Of a stretch of 64,000 nt of DNA, positions 1-7,816 are shown one piece after another. Made by a program: the position numbers and the translations under genes. The first letter of the stretch is position 1. The number at the start of each line of letters is the position of its first letter. The stretch comes from Acidobacteriota bacterium (lineage in GTDB: Bacteria; Acidobacteriota; Thermoanaerobaculia; Multivoradales; Multivoraceae): contig JAPPFP010000009.1 of the NCBI GenBank assembly GCA_028877275.1, positions 248,001 to 312,000 of the forward strand. The letters are read 5' to 3'. Below the pieces are notes generated by a model. That model saw only the letters and a program-made list of their open reading frames with translations. It did not search any database and was not told where the DNA came from.

Positions 1-1042
1 CCATCCCTCCGTTGTCCGAGTAGAAGACGACGATCGTGTTCTCGCTCAGCCCCAGCCGATCGAGTGTGCTCTGCACCCGCCCCAGGCTGTCGTCGACGGC
101 GGTGACCATCGCAGCGAACTCGACGTTGTCCTGATGTTGTTTGATCTTGACGGTGTTCCGGGGCAGTACCCCGTGGTCCTGATGCGAGGGCTGTTCCAGC
201 AGGGCGTTCAACTGAGCGCGCGAGAGCGGCTCGGGATCGTCGGGATTGCCTTCCAGGAGAAAGGCCGGCCCGACCGGAGGCTCCGTGCGCGCGGCCTTCT
301 CGCGGTACTCCAGGACGAGGTCCGGGCGTCCCTCGATCGGGTCGTGCACGGCGAAGTGCGACAGGTAGAGGAAGAAGGGGCCGTCCTGGCTCTGTTCGAT
401 GAACTCGACGGCGAAGTCGGTCAGGCGGTCGGTGAGGTACTCGTCTTCCTCGCCTTCGACGACCAGGCCCGCCATCAGGTACGGCGGGAAGTAGCCGCCG
501 CGAGGGGTCGAGCCGGGGAAGTCGGGCTTTTGCACGTCGAAGCCCTGGTTGAGCGGACCTGCCTCGCCGGTGCCGAGGTGCCACTTGCCGAAGATGGCGG
601 TGCGGTAGCCGTGTTCCCTGAGCGCCTCGGCGAGCGTCACTTCGTGAAGCGGCAGGGCTGCCAGCTTCTCGGCGCTCAACAGCCGCTCGAAGTCATGTCC
701 TCTTCGCCCTGGCAACCAGTCCGTCAGCCGCAGTCTTGCCGGGTACTTGCCGGTCAGGAGTGAGGCGCGCGTTGGCGAACAGACGTGCGTCGCCGCGTAC
801 GCGTTGCTGAAGCGCACGCCCTGCTCGGCGAGAGCGTCGATGTGGGGCGTCTTGTAGAACGTGCTGCCGAAGACACCGACGTCGCGCCAGCCCATGTCGT
901 CGACCAGGAAGAAGACGATGTTCGGTGGTTGCTCCGAGGCAGCCGACGATGGTGCCGGCGCATCGGGTTCCGCCGCGCAGGCTCCCAGCGCTACGGCGAC
1001 GCTCAGCGGGACGAGGCAGGCTGTGAACAGGCGGCGGTTCAC
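1..1042 (-). CDS. Sulfatase (arylsulfatase family), 3' end outside window
   Basis: Type I formylglycine sulfatase that hydrolyses sulfate esters outside the cytoplasm; the substrate cannot be read from sequence. The protein starts with a GTG at 1042 that overlaps the hemB stop (GTGA), giving a short signal peptide with a lipobox-like LGAC near residue 21. The core begins with PNIVFFLVDDMGW at about residues 40-52. The signature CSPTR places the Cys to be converted to formylglycine at residue 88 (codon 779-781), followed by ASLLTGKYP and, further on, FGKWHLG. A late VVFYSDNGGM motif is at the window edge. About 347 codons are visible and the C-terminal part is missing. It probably shares a transcript with hemB, although no functional link is obvious. 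Family assignment is sure; substrate is unknown. Confidence 0.95.
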   Translation of the reverse strand, partial: MNRRLFTACLVPLSVAVALGACAAEPDAPAPSSAASEQPPNIVFFLVDDMGWRDVGVFGSTFYKTPHIDALAEQGVRFSNAYAATHVCSPTRASLLTGKYPARLRLTDWLPGRRGHDFERLLSAEKLAALPLHEVTLAEALREHGYRTAIFGKWHLGTGEAGPLNQGFDVQKPDFPGSTPRGGYFPPYLMAGLVVEGEEDEYLTDRLTDFAVEFIEQSQDGPFFLYLSHFAVHDPIEGRPDLVLEYREKAARTEPPVGPAFLLEGNPDDPEPLSRAQLNALLEQPSHQDHGVLPRNTVKIKQHQDNVEFAAMVTAVDDSLGRVQSTLDRLGLSENTIVVFYSDNGGM

Positions 1043-2022
1043 TGGGCGCTGAGGACCTCGGCACAGCGACGCGCGAAGTAGGTCAGGATCATGTCGGCCC
1101 CGGCACGGCGGATCGCGGTCAGGGTCTCGAGCATCAGGGCGTCGCCGTCCATCCAGCCGTTCGCGGCGACCGCCTGGATCATCGCGTACTCGCCGCTCAC
1201 CTGGTAGGCGGCGACCGGCAGGTCGACGGCCTCGCGGACCGCGCGGATCACGTCGAGGTAGGCGAGGGCGGGCTTGACCATGAGGACGTCTGCCCCCTCC
1301 TCGGCGTCGAGCCGCGCCTCGCGCACCGCCTCGCGCACGTTCGCCGGGTCCATCTGGTACGTCTTCTTGTCGCCGGCACGGGGTGCCGAGTCGAGGGCGT
1401 CGCGAAACGGCCCGTAGAAGTTCGAGGCGTACTTCGACGTGTAGCTGAGGATGCCGACCTGGTCGTGGCCGGCGGCGTCGAGTGCGGTGCGAATCGCCCG
1501 CACCCGGCCGTCCATCATGTCCGAGGGGGCGATGACGTCGGCGCCGGCGTCGGCCTGGGAGACCGCGGTGGCGGCGAGGATTTCGAGTGTCGGGTCGTTG
1601 ACGATCTCACCGTCCTCGACCAGGCCGTCGTGGCCGTCGCTGGAGTACGGGTCCATCGCCACGTCGGTGATGACGAGCAGGTCCGGCAACGCGGACTTGA
1701 GTTCACGCACGGCGCGCTGGACCAGACCGTTCGGGTCCAGGGCGCCGCTGGCGGTGCGGTCCTTCAGTTCGTCGTCCACGGCCGGGAACAGCGCGACGGC
1801 CGGCACGCCGAGCGTGTGCGCGGCCCGGCTCTCGGCGACCAGACGGTCGATGGTCAGGCGCGCCTGCCCGGGCATCGAGTCGATCGGTTCGGCCGCGTCC
1901 CTGCCCTCCATGACGAAGAGCGGGTAGATCAGTCGGTCAGCCCCGAGGTCGGTCTCGCGGACCAGCGATCGGATCGCCGCCGAGCGGCGGTTCCGGCGGG
2001 GGCGGATGGACATCGGCTGCAT
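1039..2022 (-). CDS. hemB: Delta-aminolevulinic acid dehydratase (porphobilinogen synthase)
   Basis: Condenses two 5-aminolevulinate molecules to porphobilinogen in cytoplasmic tetrapyrrole synthesis. At 327 aa it has normal length. The two active-site lysines are visible: K197 in SYTSKYASNFYGPF and the Schiff-base K250 in LMVKPALAYLD. The metal region at residues 120-133 (DVAMDPYSSDGHDG) lacks the three cysteines of zinc enzymes, so this is the Mg-dependent type. A TAGAAT hexamer lies 9 nt upstream of the ATG and no Shine-Dalgarno sequence is seen, so a leaderless or nearly leaderless mRNA is likely; a second ATG three codons in is an alternative start. Its stop overlaps the start of the sulfatase gene. 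Confidence 0.98.
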   Translation of the reverse strand: MQPMSIRPRRNRRSAAIRSLVRETDLGADRLIYPLFVMEGRDAAEPIDSMPGQARLTIDRLVAESRAAHTLGVPAVALFPAVDDELKDRTASGALDPNGLVQRAVRELKSALPDLLVITDVAMDPYSSDGHDGLVEDGEIVNDPTLEILAATAVSQADAGADVIAPSDMMDGRVRAIRTALDAAGHDQVGILSYTSKYASNFYGPFRDALDSAPRAGDKKTYQMDPANVREAVREARLDAEEGADVLMVKPALAYLDVIRAVREAVDLPVAAYQVSGEYAMIQAVAANGWMDGDALMLETLTAIRRAGADMILTYFARRCAEVLSAQ

Positions 2023-2031
2023 GGCCGGGGG

Positions 2032-2037
2032 ATTCTA
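2032..2037 (-). promoter_or_regulatory. Putative -10 box of hemB (TAGAAT)
   Basis: TAGAAT on the minus strand ends 9 nt before the hemB ATG. No clear -35 is seen. It belongs to the recurrent TANNNT-then-start pattern of this window. Confidence 0.45.
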
Positions 2038-2068
2038 CGCCGGACCCATTCGCGACGGTCGTGACTCC

Positions 2069-2074
2069 TATACT
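2069..2074 (+). promoter_or_regulatory. Putative -10 box (TATACT) for a leaderless DUF4336 mRNA
   Basis: TATACT is separated by exactly 7 nt from the ATG at 2082, so transcription would begin at about the A of the start codon. No Shine-Dalgarno sequence is present. This supports 2082 over an upstream in-frame GTG at 2061, which would lie within the promoter. Confidence 0.55.
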
Positions 2075-2081
2075 TGCCCGG

Positions 2082-2816
2082 ATGGGTCTTCAGGAGATCT
2101 GCGCCGGCGTCTGGTGCGCCGAGCATCGCCAGAAGTTCGGCTTGGGTTTCGTCGTGCCCTGCCGGATGACGGTCGTGCGGCTGGCCTCTGGAGGGCTGTG
2201 GATTCACGCGCCGGGACCGATGGACGACGCGCGGGCGGCCCGGATCGGCGAACTGGGTCGCGTGGAGTATCTCGTTGCGCCGAACCTGTTCCATCACCTT
2301 CACCTGCCGGCGGCGGTCGAACGATTCCCGGAGGCGGAGGTTCACGCGGCGCCGGGGCTGGAAAGGAAGCGGCCGGACGTGACGTTCGCCGGTACGCTGG
2401 GAGTCGCGGCGCCCTGGGGCGACGAGATCCAGCCGATCCCGATCGATGGCATGCCGAGTTTCAGGGAGGTCGTGTTCGTTCATCGTCCGAGCGGTTCGCT
2501 GCTGGTGGCGGATCTCCTCTTCAACCTCAGGCGGCGGCTGGGGCCGGCCGTCATGACCTACTTGCGGCTCACCGGCGGCTACGGCCGGGTGGCGCAGAGC
2601 CGGGTCCTCCGGCTGGCGGTGCGGGACCGGCCCGCGGCAGCGGCGAGCTGCCTCCGCGTGCTCTGTTGTCCGTTCGACCGCCTCGTTCCCTGCCACGGGG
2701 AGATCGTGGAGCAGGGCGCGAAGCGGCAGGTCGAGAAAGCCCTTTCCTGGCTGCTCCGGGACCTGGAGCGACCGCCCGATGCGCAGTCGGTCAATGTCGC
2801 GGTGCCCGAGGTCTGA
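2082..2816 (+). CDS. DUF4336 domain-containing protein
   Basis: A 244-aa cytoplasmic protein resembling the DUF4336 family, which has a metallo-beta-lactamase-like layout but unknown function. Visible family features are MTVVRLASGGLWIHAP near the N-terminus, VEYLVAPNLFHHLHL in place of the usual MBL metal motif, GDEIQPIPIDG, and a late CPFDRLVPCHGEIV. There is no signal peptide. I chose ATG 2082 rather than the in-frame GTG 2061 because a TATACT box lies 7 nt before 2082. It is followed 9 nt later by the CoA-transferase gene, so it may be the first gene of a plus-strand operon reaching about 5586. I assign no substrate. Confidence 0.8.
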   Translation: MGLQEICAGVWCAEHRQKFGLGFVVPCRMTVVRLASGGLWIHAPGPMDDARAARIGELGRVEYLVAPNLFHHLHLPAAVERFPEAEVHAAPGLERKRPDVTFAGTLGVAAPWGDEIQPIPIDGMPSFREVVFVHRPSGSLLVADLLFNLRRRLGPAVMTYLRLTGGYGRVAQSRVLRLAVRDRPAAAASCLRVLCCPFDRLVPCHGEIVEQGAKRQVEKALSWLLRDLERPPDAQSVNVAVPEV

Positions 2817-2825
2817 TTCCGACCC

Positions 2826-4004
2826 ATGTCACTCCCCCTGGCGGACCTGCGGGTCCTCGACCTGACGATCGCCCGCGCCGGGCCGACCGCGGTGCGGCAG
2901 CTCGCGGACTGGGGCGCCGACGTGGTGCGGATCGAACGCCCGCCGGCGCCCGGCAAGGACATCGGCATCTCCCGCCGGCTTGGCCACGACTACCAGAACC
3001 TCCACCGCAACAAGCGCTGCCTGACCCTGGACCTGAAGAAGGACGAAGGCCGCGAAGTGCTGCTGCGCTTGGCCCGCGACGCGGACGTCCTGGTCGAGAA
3101 CTACCGCGCCGACGTGAAGCACCGGCTCGGCTTCGACTACGACACGGTGCGGGCGGTCAACCCGCGCATCGTCTACGCCAGCGTGTCCGGCTTCGGCCAG
3201 ACGGGACCCTACCGGGAGCGGGGCGGCGTCGATCAGATCGCCCAGGGTCTGGGCGGGCTGATGTCGGTGACGGGGTTGCCCGGTCAGGGTCCGGTGAGGG
3301 TGGGCACGGCGATTTCGGACCTGGCGGCTGGTCTCTACCTCGCCTTCGGCATCATGGCGGCCCTCCGCGAGCGCGAGCGGTCGGGCGAAGGGCAGTGGGT
3401 GACGACCTCGTTGCTCGAGGCGATGATCGGCATGCTCGACTTCCAGGCCGCGCGCTACCTGGTCGAGGGCGAAGTTCCCGGCCAGCAGGGCAACCACCAC
3501 CCGACGATCGCGCCCATGGGGACCTTCCCGGCGGCCGACGGCTGGGTCAACATCGCGGCGACCAGCAACAGGCACTTCCGGGGCATGTGCCAGGCGCTCG
3601 GTGGCGAGGAACTGCTCGAGCGGCCGGAGTACGGGGATTCCGCCGGCCGCGTCGCCAACCGCGCTCGGCTCGAGGGGGAGGTCGCCGACCTGACGCGGCG
3701 TTTCGACGTGGAGGAGATCGTCGAACGCCTGAACGACGCCGGTCTGCCGTGCGGTCCGGTCTACGACCTGGGCCAGACCTTCGCCGACCCCCAGGTCCGG
3801 CACTCCGGCATCGCCGTGCCGCTGGAGCACCCGGACCTCGGGCCGGTGCGGCTCGTGGGCCAGCCCGTCCAGCTCCGGCGGACGCCCTTCGAGTTGCGGA
3901 GCCGGGCGCCCGGTCTGGGCGAGCACAGCGACGAGATCCTCGCTGAGGCGGGGCTGGAAGAGGCCGAGATCGAGGCCCTGCGGGCCGCGGGAGTCGTTAC
4001 GTGA
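2826..4004 (+). CDS. CaiB/BaiF family (class III) CoA-transferase
   Basis: Moves a CoA group between a CoA thioester and a carboxylic acid; family members act on formate, carnitine, succinate or bile-acid derivatives. The 392-aa length is typical. Visible features are the N-terminal LPLADLRVLDLT and ADWGADVVRIE segments, the NKRCLTLDLKKDEGRE block, VSGFGQTGPY, and the region containing the likely catalytic Asp, GTAISDLAAGLY (D165, equivalent to Asp169 of formyl-CoA transferase). The C-terminal GLGEHSDEILAEAGL is also typical. The downstream crotonase overlaps it by 4 nt, which suggests coupled translation and one pathway on an acyl-CoA. The acyl group cannot be deduced. Confidence 0.93.
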   Translation: MSLPLADLRVLDLTIARAGPTAVRQLADWGADVVRIERPPAPGKDIGISRRLGHDYQNLHRNKRCLTLDLKKDEGREVLLRLARDADVLVENYRADVKHRLGFDYDTVRAVNPRIVYASVSGFGQTGPYRERGGVDQIAQGLGGLMSVTGLPGQGPVRVGTAISDLAAGLYLAFGIMAALRERERSGEGQWVTTSLLEAMIGMLDFQAARYLVEGEVPGQQGNHHPTIAPMGTFPAADGWVNIAATSNRHFRGMCQALGGEELLERPEYGDSAGRVANRARLEGEVADLTRRFDVEEIVERLNDAGLPCGPVYDLGQTFADPQVRHSGIAVPLEHPDLGPVRLVGQPVQLRRTPFELRSRAPGLGEHSDEILAEAGLEEAEIEALRAAGVVT

Positions 4005-4804
4005 GCGCGATCGAACTGGCGACGACGAAGATCAGGGCCAGGATCGAGGACGGCGTCGGCTGGCTCACCTACAACAACCCCGAGCGGCGGAACGCGCTCT
4101 CGTTCGAGATGCAGATCGCACAGGCGGAGGTCCTGCGCCGGTTCCAGGAGGACGAGGCGGTGCGGGTCGTCGTGCTGCGTGGCGCGGGTGACCGGGCGTT
4201 CGTCTCCGGCGCCGACATTTCCGAGTTCGAGAAGCTGCGGACGACGGTGGAGGCCCGTGAGCGGTACGACCGGGCCGGCCGCGAGACCGGCCGGGCCTTC
4301 GCCGCGCTGGAGAAGCCGCTGATCGCGATGATCCGCGGCTACTGCCTCGGCGGTGGTCTGGCCACGGCCCTCAACGCGGACCTGCGGATCGCTTCGGAGG
4401 ACTCGCTGTTCGGGATTCCGGCCGGCCGGCTGGGCGTGGGCTACGGTTTCGCCGGGATCAAGGTGCTGGTCGATCTCGTGGGGCCGTCCCGCACCAGCGA
4501 GATCCTGCTGACCGCGCGGCGGTTCGACGCCGCCGAGGCGCTGCACATGGGGCTGATCGACCGGGTGACCGCCGTCGATGAGCTGGAGGACACCGTCCGC
4601 GATCTGGCCGGCAGGATGGCGGCCAATGCCCCGCTGACTCTCCGCGCCGCCAAGTTCGCGATCAGGCAGGCCACGAAGGACCCGGAGCGCCGCGATCTGG
4701 ACCGGGTCAAGCAGCTCGTCGAGGCCTGCTTCCGCTCCGACGACTACGTCGAGGGCCGGAAGGCCTTCCTCGAGAAGCGGCCGCCGCGGTTCCGGGGGCG
4801 GTGA
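4001..4804 (+). CDS. Crotonase-fold enoyl-CoA hydratase/isomerase-like protein, catalytic Glu residues absent
   Basis: A 267-aa crotonase superfamily protein starting at GTG 4001, overlapping the CoA-transferase stop (GTGA). The oxyanion-hole segments are present: FVSGADISEF for the first and RGYCLGGGLATAL for the second. The two acids used by true enoyl-CoA hydratases are replaced. The GGGCELAMMCD-type motif reads GGGLATALNAD here (Glu144 equivalent is Ala), and the FGQPE-type motif reads FGIPAG (Glu164 equivalent is Ala). Hydration of a normal 2-enoyl-CoA is therefore unlikely; isomerase, hydrolase, decarboxylase or other CoA-ester chemistry is possible. The ABC ATPase gene overlaps its 3' end by 4 nt. 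Confidence 0.9.
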   Translation: MSAIELATTKIRARIEDGVGWLTYNNPERRNALSFEMQIAQAEVLRRFQEDEAVRVVVLRGAGDRAFVSGADISEFEKLRTTVEARERYDRAGRETGRAFAALEKPLIAMIRGYCLGGGLATALNADLRIASEDSLFGIPAGRLGVGYGFAGIKVLVDLVGPSRTSEILLTARRFDAAEALHMGLIDRVTAVDELEDTVRDLAGRMAANAPLTLRAAKFAIRQATKDPERRDLDRVKQLVEACFRSDDYVEGRKAFLEKRPPRFRGR

Positions 4805-5586
4805 CGGCGCCGCTGCTCGAACTCGCCGGCGTCACCGTCCTGCGCGGCGACCGGCGGGCTCTCGACGGCGTCACGCTGGCCATCCCGCGCGGGCAGAACA
4901 CGGCCGTTCTCGGGCCCAACGGCGCCGGCAAGTCGACCCTGTTGCGGATGCTGAACGGCGAGTTCTTCCCGCTTCGCCGGCCCGGTGTCCGGATGCGGCT
5001 GCTGGGCCGGGATCGCTGGAACGTGTTCGACATACGCCGGCAGCTCGGGGTCGTGTCGCACGAGCTACAGGCGACGCACCACGGCTGGCTCTCGGGTCTG
5101 GACGTGGTGTGCTCCGGATTCTTCGCCAGTGTCGGCGTGTACCGGCACCAGGGGTTGACCGAAGCGCAGCGGAGCAGGGCCGGGGCGGCGGCGAGGAGCC
5201 AGGGCGCGGGCGATCTGCTGGAGCGCCGCTTCGACACGCTGTCCTCCGGTGAGCAGCGTCGGCTGCTGCTGGCGCGGGCCCTGGTCCACGAGCCGCATAC
5301 TCTGCTCCTCGACGAGCCGGCGACGGGCCTCGATCTGCAAGCGGCCTTCGGATTGATGCAGCGGCTACGTGCCCTGGCTGCTGCCGGCACGACGCTGATC
5401 ATCGTCACCCACCACGTCGAGCAGATCCCGCCGGAGGTCGAGCGGGTCGTGCTGCTCAAGGCCGGCCGGGTGTTCGCGGACGGACCGAAGGACGAGGTCC
5501 TGACGAGCGAGACGCTGTCCGAGCTGTTCGAGGTCGGCGTGCAGTTGGTCGAGCGGGACGGCTGGTTCCAGGTACTGCCAGGCTAA
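4801..5586 (+). CDS. ABC transporter ATP-binding protein, no permease nearby
   Basis: A 261-aa cytoplasmic ATPase subunit starting at GTG 4801, overlapping the previous stop. The motifs are complete: Walker A GPNGAGKST at about residues 38-46, signature LSSGEQRR, Walker B LLLDEPAT, and the switch His in IIVTHHVEQIP. The sequence has the look of ModF/YlmA-type cytoplasmic ABC proteins, including HRVVLLKAGRVFADGPKDEVLT-like C-terminal blocks. No membrane subunit or binding protein adjoins it, so either the permease is elsewhere or the protein works without one. The overlap with two CoA-ester enzymes suggests co-transcription, but not necessarily a shared role. Confidence 0.9.
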   Translation: MTAPLLELAGVTVLRGDRRALDGVTLAIPRGQNTAVLGPNGAGKSTLLRMLNGEFFPLRRPGVRMRLLGRDRWNVFDIRRQLGVVSHELQATHHGWLSGLDVVCSGFFASVGVYRHQGLTEAQRSRAGAAARSQGAGDLLERRFDTLSSGEQRRLLLARALVHEPHTLLLDEPATGLDLQAAFGLMQRLRALAAAGTTLIIVTHHVEQIPPEVERVVLLKAGRVFADGPKDEVLTSETLSELFEVGVQLVERDGWFQVLPG

Positions 5587-5596
5587 GGCGCCGCGC

Positions 5597-5602
5597 TACG
5601 AT
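5597..5602 (+). promoter_or_regulatory. Putative -10 box (TACGAT) for a leaderless esterase mRNA
   Basis: TACGAT ends exactly 7 nt before the ATG at 5610, matching the spacing seen at 2082, 30940, 33583 and 45997. It argues for 5610, not the ATG at 5601, as the start of the following gene. Confidence 0.45.
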
Positions 5603-5609
5603 GCCGGCA

Positions 5610-6656
5610 ATGCCTACACGACGGTTGACTGGCGTAGCGATCGTCGCGTTCCTCGCCGTCGTCGCGCCCCTCGCCGCCGCCGACAGCCCGGGCTGCTCCT
5701 CCGCCGCCGGCCTCGCATCGGCCGCACCGCCGGGCACAAGCGTCGACCTGGAACTCGCCCACGACGGCCTGATCCGCGGCTACCGCCTCCACCTGCCTGC
5801 CCGCTACGACGGCGCCTCCCCGGCGCCGCTGTGGCTGCACGTACATGGCTACACGGGCAGCGCCCGGCACAGCGACGGCTGGACGGGCTTGTCGGAACTC
5901 TCCGACCGCGAAGGCTTCGTTCTCGTGTTCCCGCAGGGAACGTCGTTCGAGGCGTCGCTCGGCGATGGGGCGGGGGGCCGGAGGGCCGCGATCACGTCCT
6001 GGAACGATCTCGCCTGCAGCGCGCCGCTCCAGCCGGAAGCGCCGGCCTGCCGCGAGGACGCCGATCCGTACCCCTGCCCGCCGGAGTGCGGAACCTGCGG
6101 ACCGTGCAACTGGTGCTCCTGCCACGACGACGTCGGCTACGTCGCGGCGCTCATCGACCACCTGGCGGCGGAGCTCTGCATCGACACGGACCGCGTCTTC
6201 GCCTCCGGCTACAGCAACGGCGGCATGTTCGTTCACCGGCTCGGCTGCGCCCTCGGTGACCGTCTCGCCGCGGTCGCACCGATGCATGGCTACCTGGCGC
6301 GCGGCTTCAACTGCGCGGCCGAAGCGCCCGGCCCGTCGATGCTGCTGATCGGCGGCACGGCGGACCGTACGGTGCCGATCGACGGTTCATTCGCCAGCGA
6401 CGGGTACGTCTACACGTCACAGCACGGCGTGGCGGCGAGGTGGGCCGAGTCGCAGTCCTGCTCCGCCGAGCCGACTGCCGTGGAGACGCCCTGGGATGGC
6501 CGCCGCGAGCTGAGCTGCGTCGAGCACCTCGGCTGCGCCGGCGGCCGCGCCGTCCGGAGTTGCTCCTGGAATGGCGCCCACGTCTGGCCGCGCGACGACG
6601 CCGGCAACTTTGGCGGTGAGTTGCTTTGGCGCTTCTTCAGCGAGGCGGAGCGCTAG
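5610..6656 (+). CDS. Secreted PHB-depolymerase/feruloyl-esterase-like alpha/beta hydrolase with Cys-rich insert
   Basis: A 348-aa exported serine esterase of the LpqC/PHB depolymerase type. Residues 1-24 form a signal peptide. WLHVHGYTG at about 75-83 supplies the oxyanion region, and the nucleophile is S202 in GYSNGG; a later ADRTVPIDGS holds the likely Asp, and WNGAHVWP the catalytic His. Unusual is a stretch at residues 136-171 with eight cysteines (136, 147, 156, 160, 163, 166, 169, 171) just before DVGYVAALIDHL, probably a disulfide-rich loop near the active site. Its last 20 nt overlap the end of the convergent Ldh gene. The likely substrates are polyesters or esterified phenolics; this is not determinable here. 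Confidence 0.88.
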   Translation: MPTRRLTGVAIVAFLAVVAPLAAADSPGCSSAAGLASAAPPGTSVDLELAHDGLIRGYRLHLPARYDGASPAPLWLHVHGYTGSARHSDGWTGLSELSDREGFVLVFPQGTSFEASLGDGAGGRRAAITSWNDLACSAPLQPEAPACREDADPYPCPPECGTCGPCNWCSCHDDVGYVAALIDHLAAELCIDTDRVFASGYSNGGMFVHRLGCALGDRLAAVAPMHGYLARGFNCAAEAPGPSMLLIGGTADRTVPIDGSFASDGYVYTSQHGVAARWAESQSCSAEPTAVETPWDGRRELSCVEHLGCAGGRAVRSCSWNGAHVWPRDDAGNFGGELLWRFFSEAER

Positions 6657-7722
6657 CGACCGCTTCCAGCCGCCCGGCCTCCACTCCCAGCCGGTCGCCG
6701 GCGGCGACGATCTGACGCCAGGACTCGGCATCGACCGGGATCGCGTCGGCGCGTTCGATCCGGCTGGCCCGCTCGGGGTCGCCGGGCACCAGCACCGGCT
6801 CGTCCGCATCGGCGGCGGGCGACGCCTTGACGTGGGCGACCAGGGCGGCGAGTTCGTGCTCCATCGCCGAACGCGGGATCAGCCGGTCGGGGTCGAACAC
6901 GATCATGAACATGTTGTTGATGATCGTGCCCTCCATCTCGTGCTCGGGCTGGGCCGTGCGGCCGCCGCTCATCATGCCGCCGAGGAGTTCGCAGAAGACG
7001 GCGAGTCCGTAGCCCTTGTGGTCGCCGAACGAGGTCAACGCGCCCGTCGGCTGCCGGAAGAGAACGCTCGGGTCTCGGGTCTTGCGGCCGCGGTGGTCGA
7101 TCAGGGAGCCCTCTGGCGCCTCTTCGCCCTTGTTGTGGGCCACCCGCGCCTTGCCGTGGGCGATCCGGCTGGTCGCCATGTCGAGAAGGACCGGCGGCTG
7201 CGCGTTGCTGCCGGGTAGCGACAGGCAGATCGGATTCGTCGAGTAACGGGCGTCGGTGCCCCGGTAGGGGGCGACCAGGGCCTGGTGCCCGACCACGTTG
7301 ACGAAGTGGAGCGAAGCAAGGCCGGCGTCGGCCACCTGCTCACCGTAGGTGCCGATCCGCCCCAGGTGGTGGCAGTAGCGGACCGGCGCCACGACGACGC
7401 CCGTGCTCCGGCAGCGCTCGATCGCGGCCGCGGTCGCCTGGCGGCCGACGACCTGGCCGTAGCCCATGCCGCCGTCGAACATCATGACCGCGCCGTCGTC
7501 ACGGACCAGTGCGACATCCTGGTTCGGGTTCAGGGTTCCGTTGCTGAGGCTCCGCTCGTAGGCGGGAAGCATGCCGATGCCGTGGCTGTCGTGGCCCGAG
7601 AGGTTCGCCAGCACCAGATGGTCGGCGACGATGCGAGCCTCGTCGGGTCCGCTGCCGCCGGCCTCGAGGATCATCGTGGCTGCCTCGCGCAGCGCCCGCG
7701 GATGGATGTCGATCGAATCCAA
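6637..7722 (-). CDS. Ldh/MDH2-family NAD(P)-dependent malate/L-lactate/ureidoglycolate dehydrogenase
   Basis: A cytoplasmic oxidoreductase of 361 aa in the non-Rossmann malate/lactate dehydrogenase family, which includes YlbC, ComC and AllD and reduces 2-oxoacids. The conserved N-terminal SGHDSHGIG is at residues 42-50 (catalytic H47), followed by RYCHHLGRIGTYG, VNVVGHQALVAPY and the Gly-rich DHKGYGLAVFCELLGG. The start is TTG at 7720-7722, chosen because a strong AAGGAGG lies 6 nt upstream (7729-7735) and a TAGGAT -10 candidate is at 7763-7768. The 3' end overlaps the convergent esterase gene by 20 bp. Substrate is uncertain. Confidence 0.92.
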   Translation of the reverse strand: MDSIDIHPRALREAATMILEAGGSGPDEARIVADHLVLANLSGHDSHGIGMLPAYERSLSNGTLNPNQDVALVRDDGAVMMFDGGMGYGQVVGRQATAAAIERCRSTGVVVAPVRYCHHLGRIGTYGEQVADAGLASLHFVNVVGHQALVAPYRGTDARYSTNPICLSLPGSNAQPPVLLDMATSRIAHGKARVAHNKGEEAPEGSLIDHRGRKTRDPSVLFRQPTGALTSFGDHKGYGLAVFCELLGGMMSGGRTAQPEHEMEGTIINNMFMIVFDPDRLIPRSAMEHELAALVAHVKASPAADADEPVLVPGDPERASRIERADAIPVDAESWRQIVAAGDRLGVEAGRLEAVASAPPR

Positions 7723-7816
7723 GGGTTGCCTCCTTCTGTCTGCCCGAGGGCGGGAAGCGGCGATCCTATGCGGGCCGATCCCGGCGGCTGCACCAGGACG
7801 CTAAGCTGACGCACCT
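7723..7816. promoter_or_regulatory. Divergent intergenic region between the Ldh gene and the DUF1080 gene
   Basis: It contains the Ldh Shine-Dalgarno sequence (AAGGAGG, 7729-7735), a minus-strand TAGGAT (7763-7768) giving that gene a leader of about 35 nt, and a plus-strand TAAGCT (7802-7807) that ends 9 nt before the DUF1080 ATG at 7817. No clear -35 boxes are visible. Confidence 0.4.
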
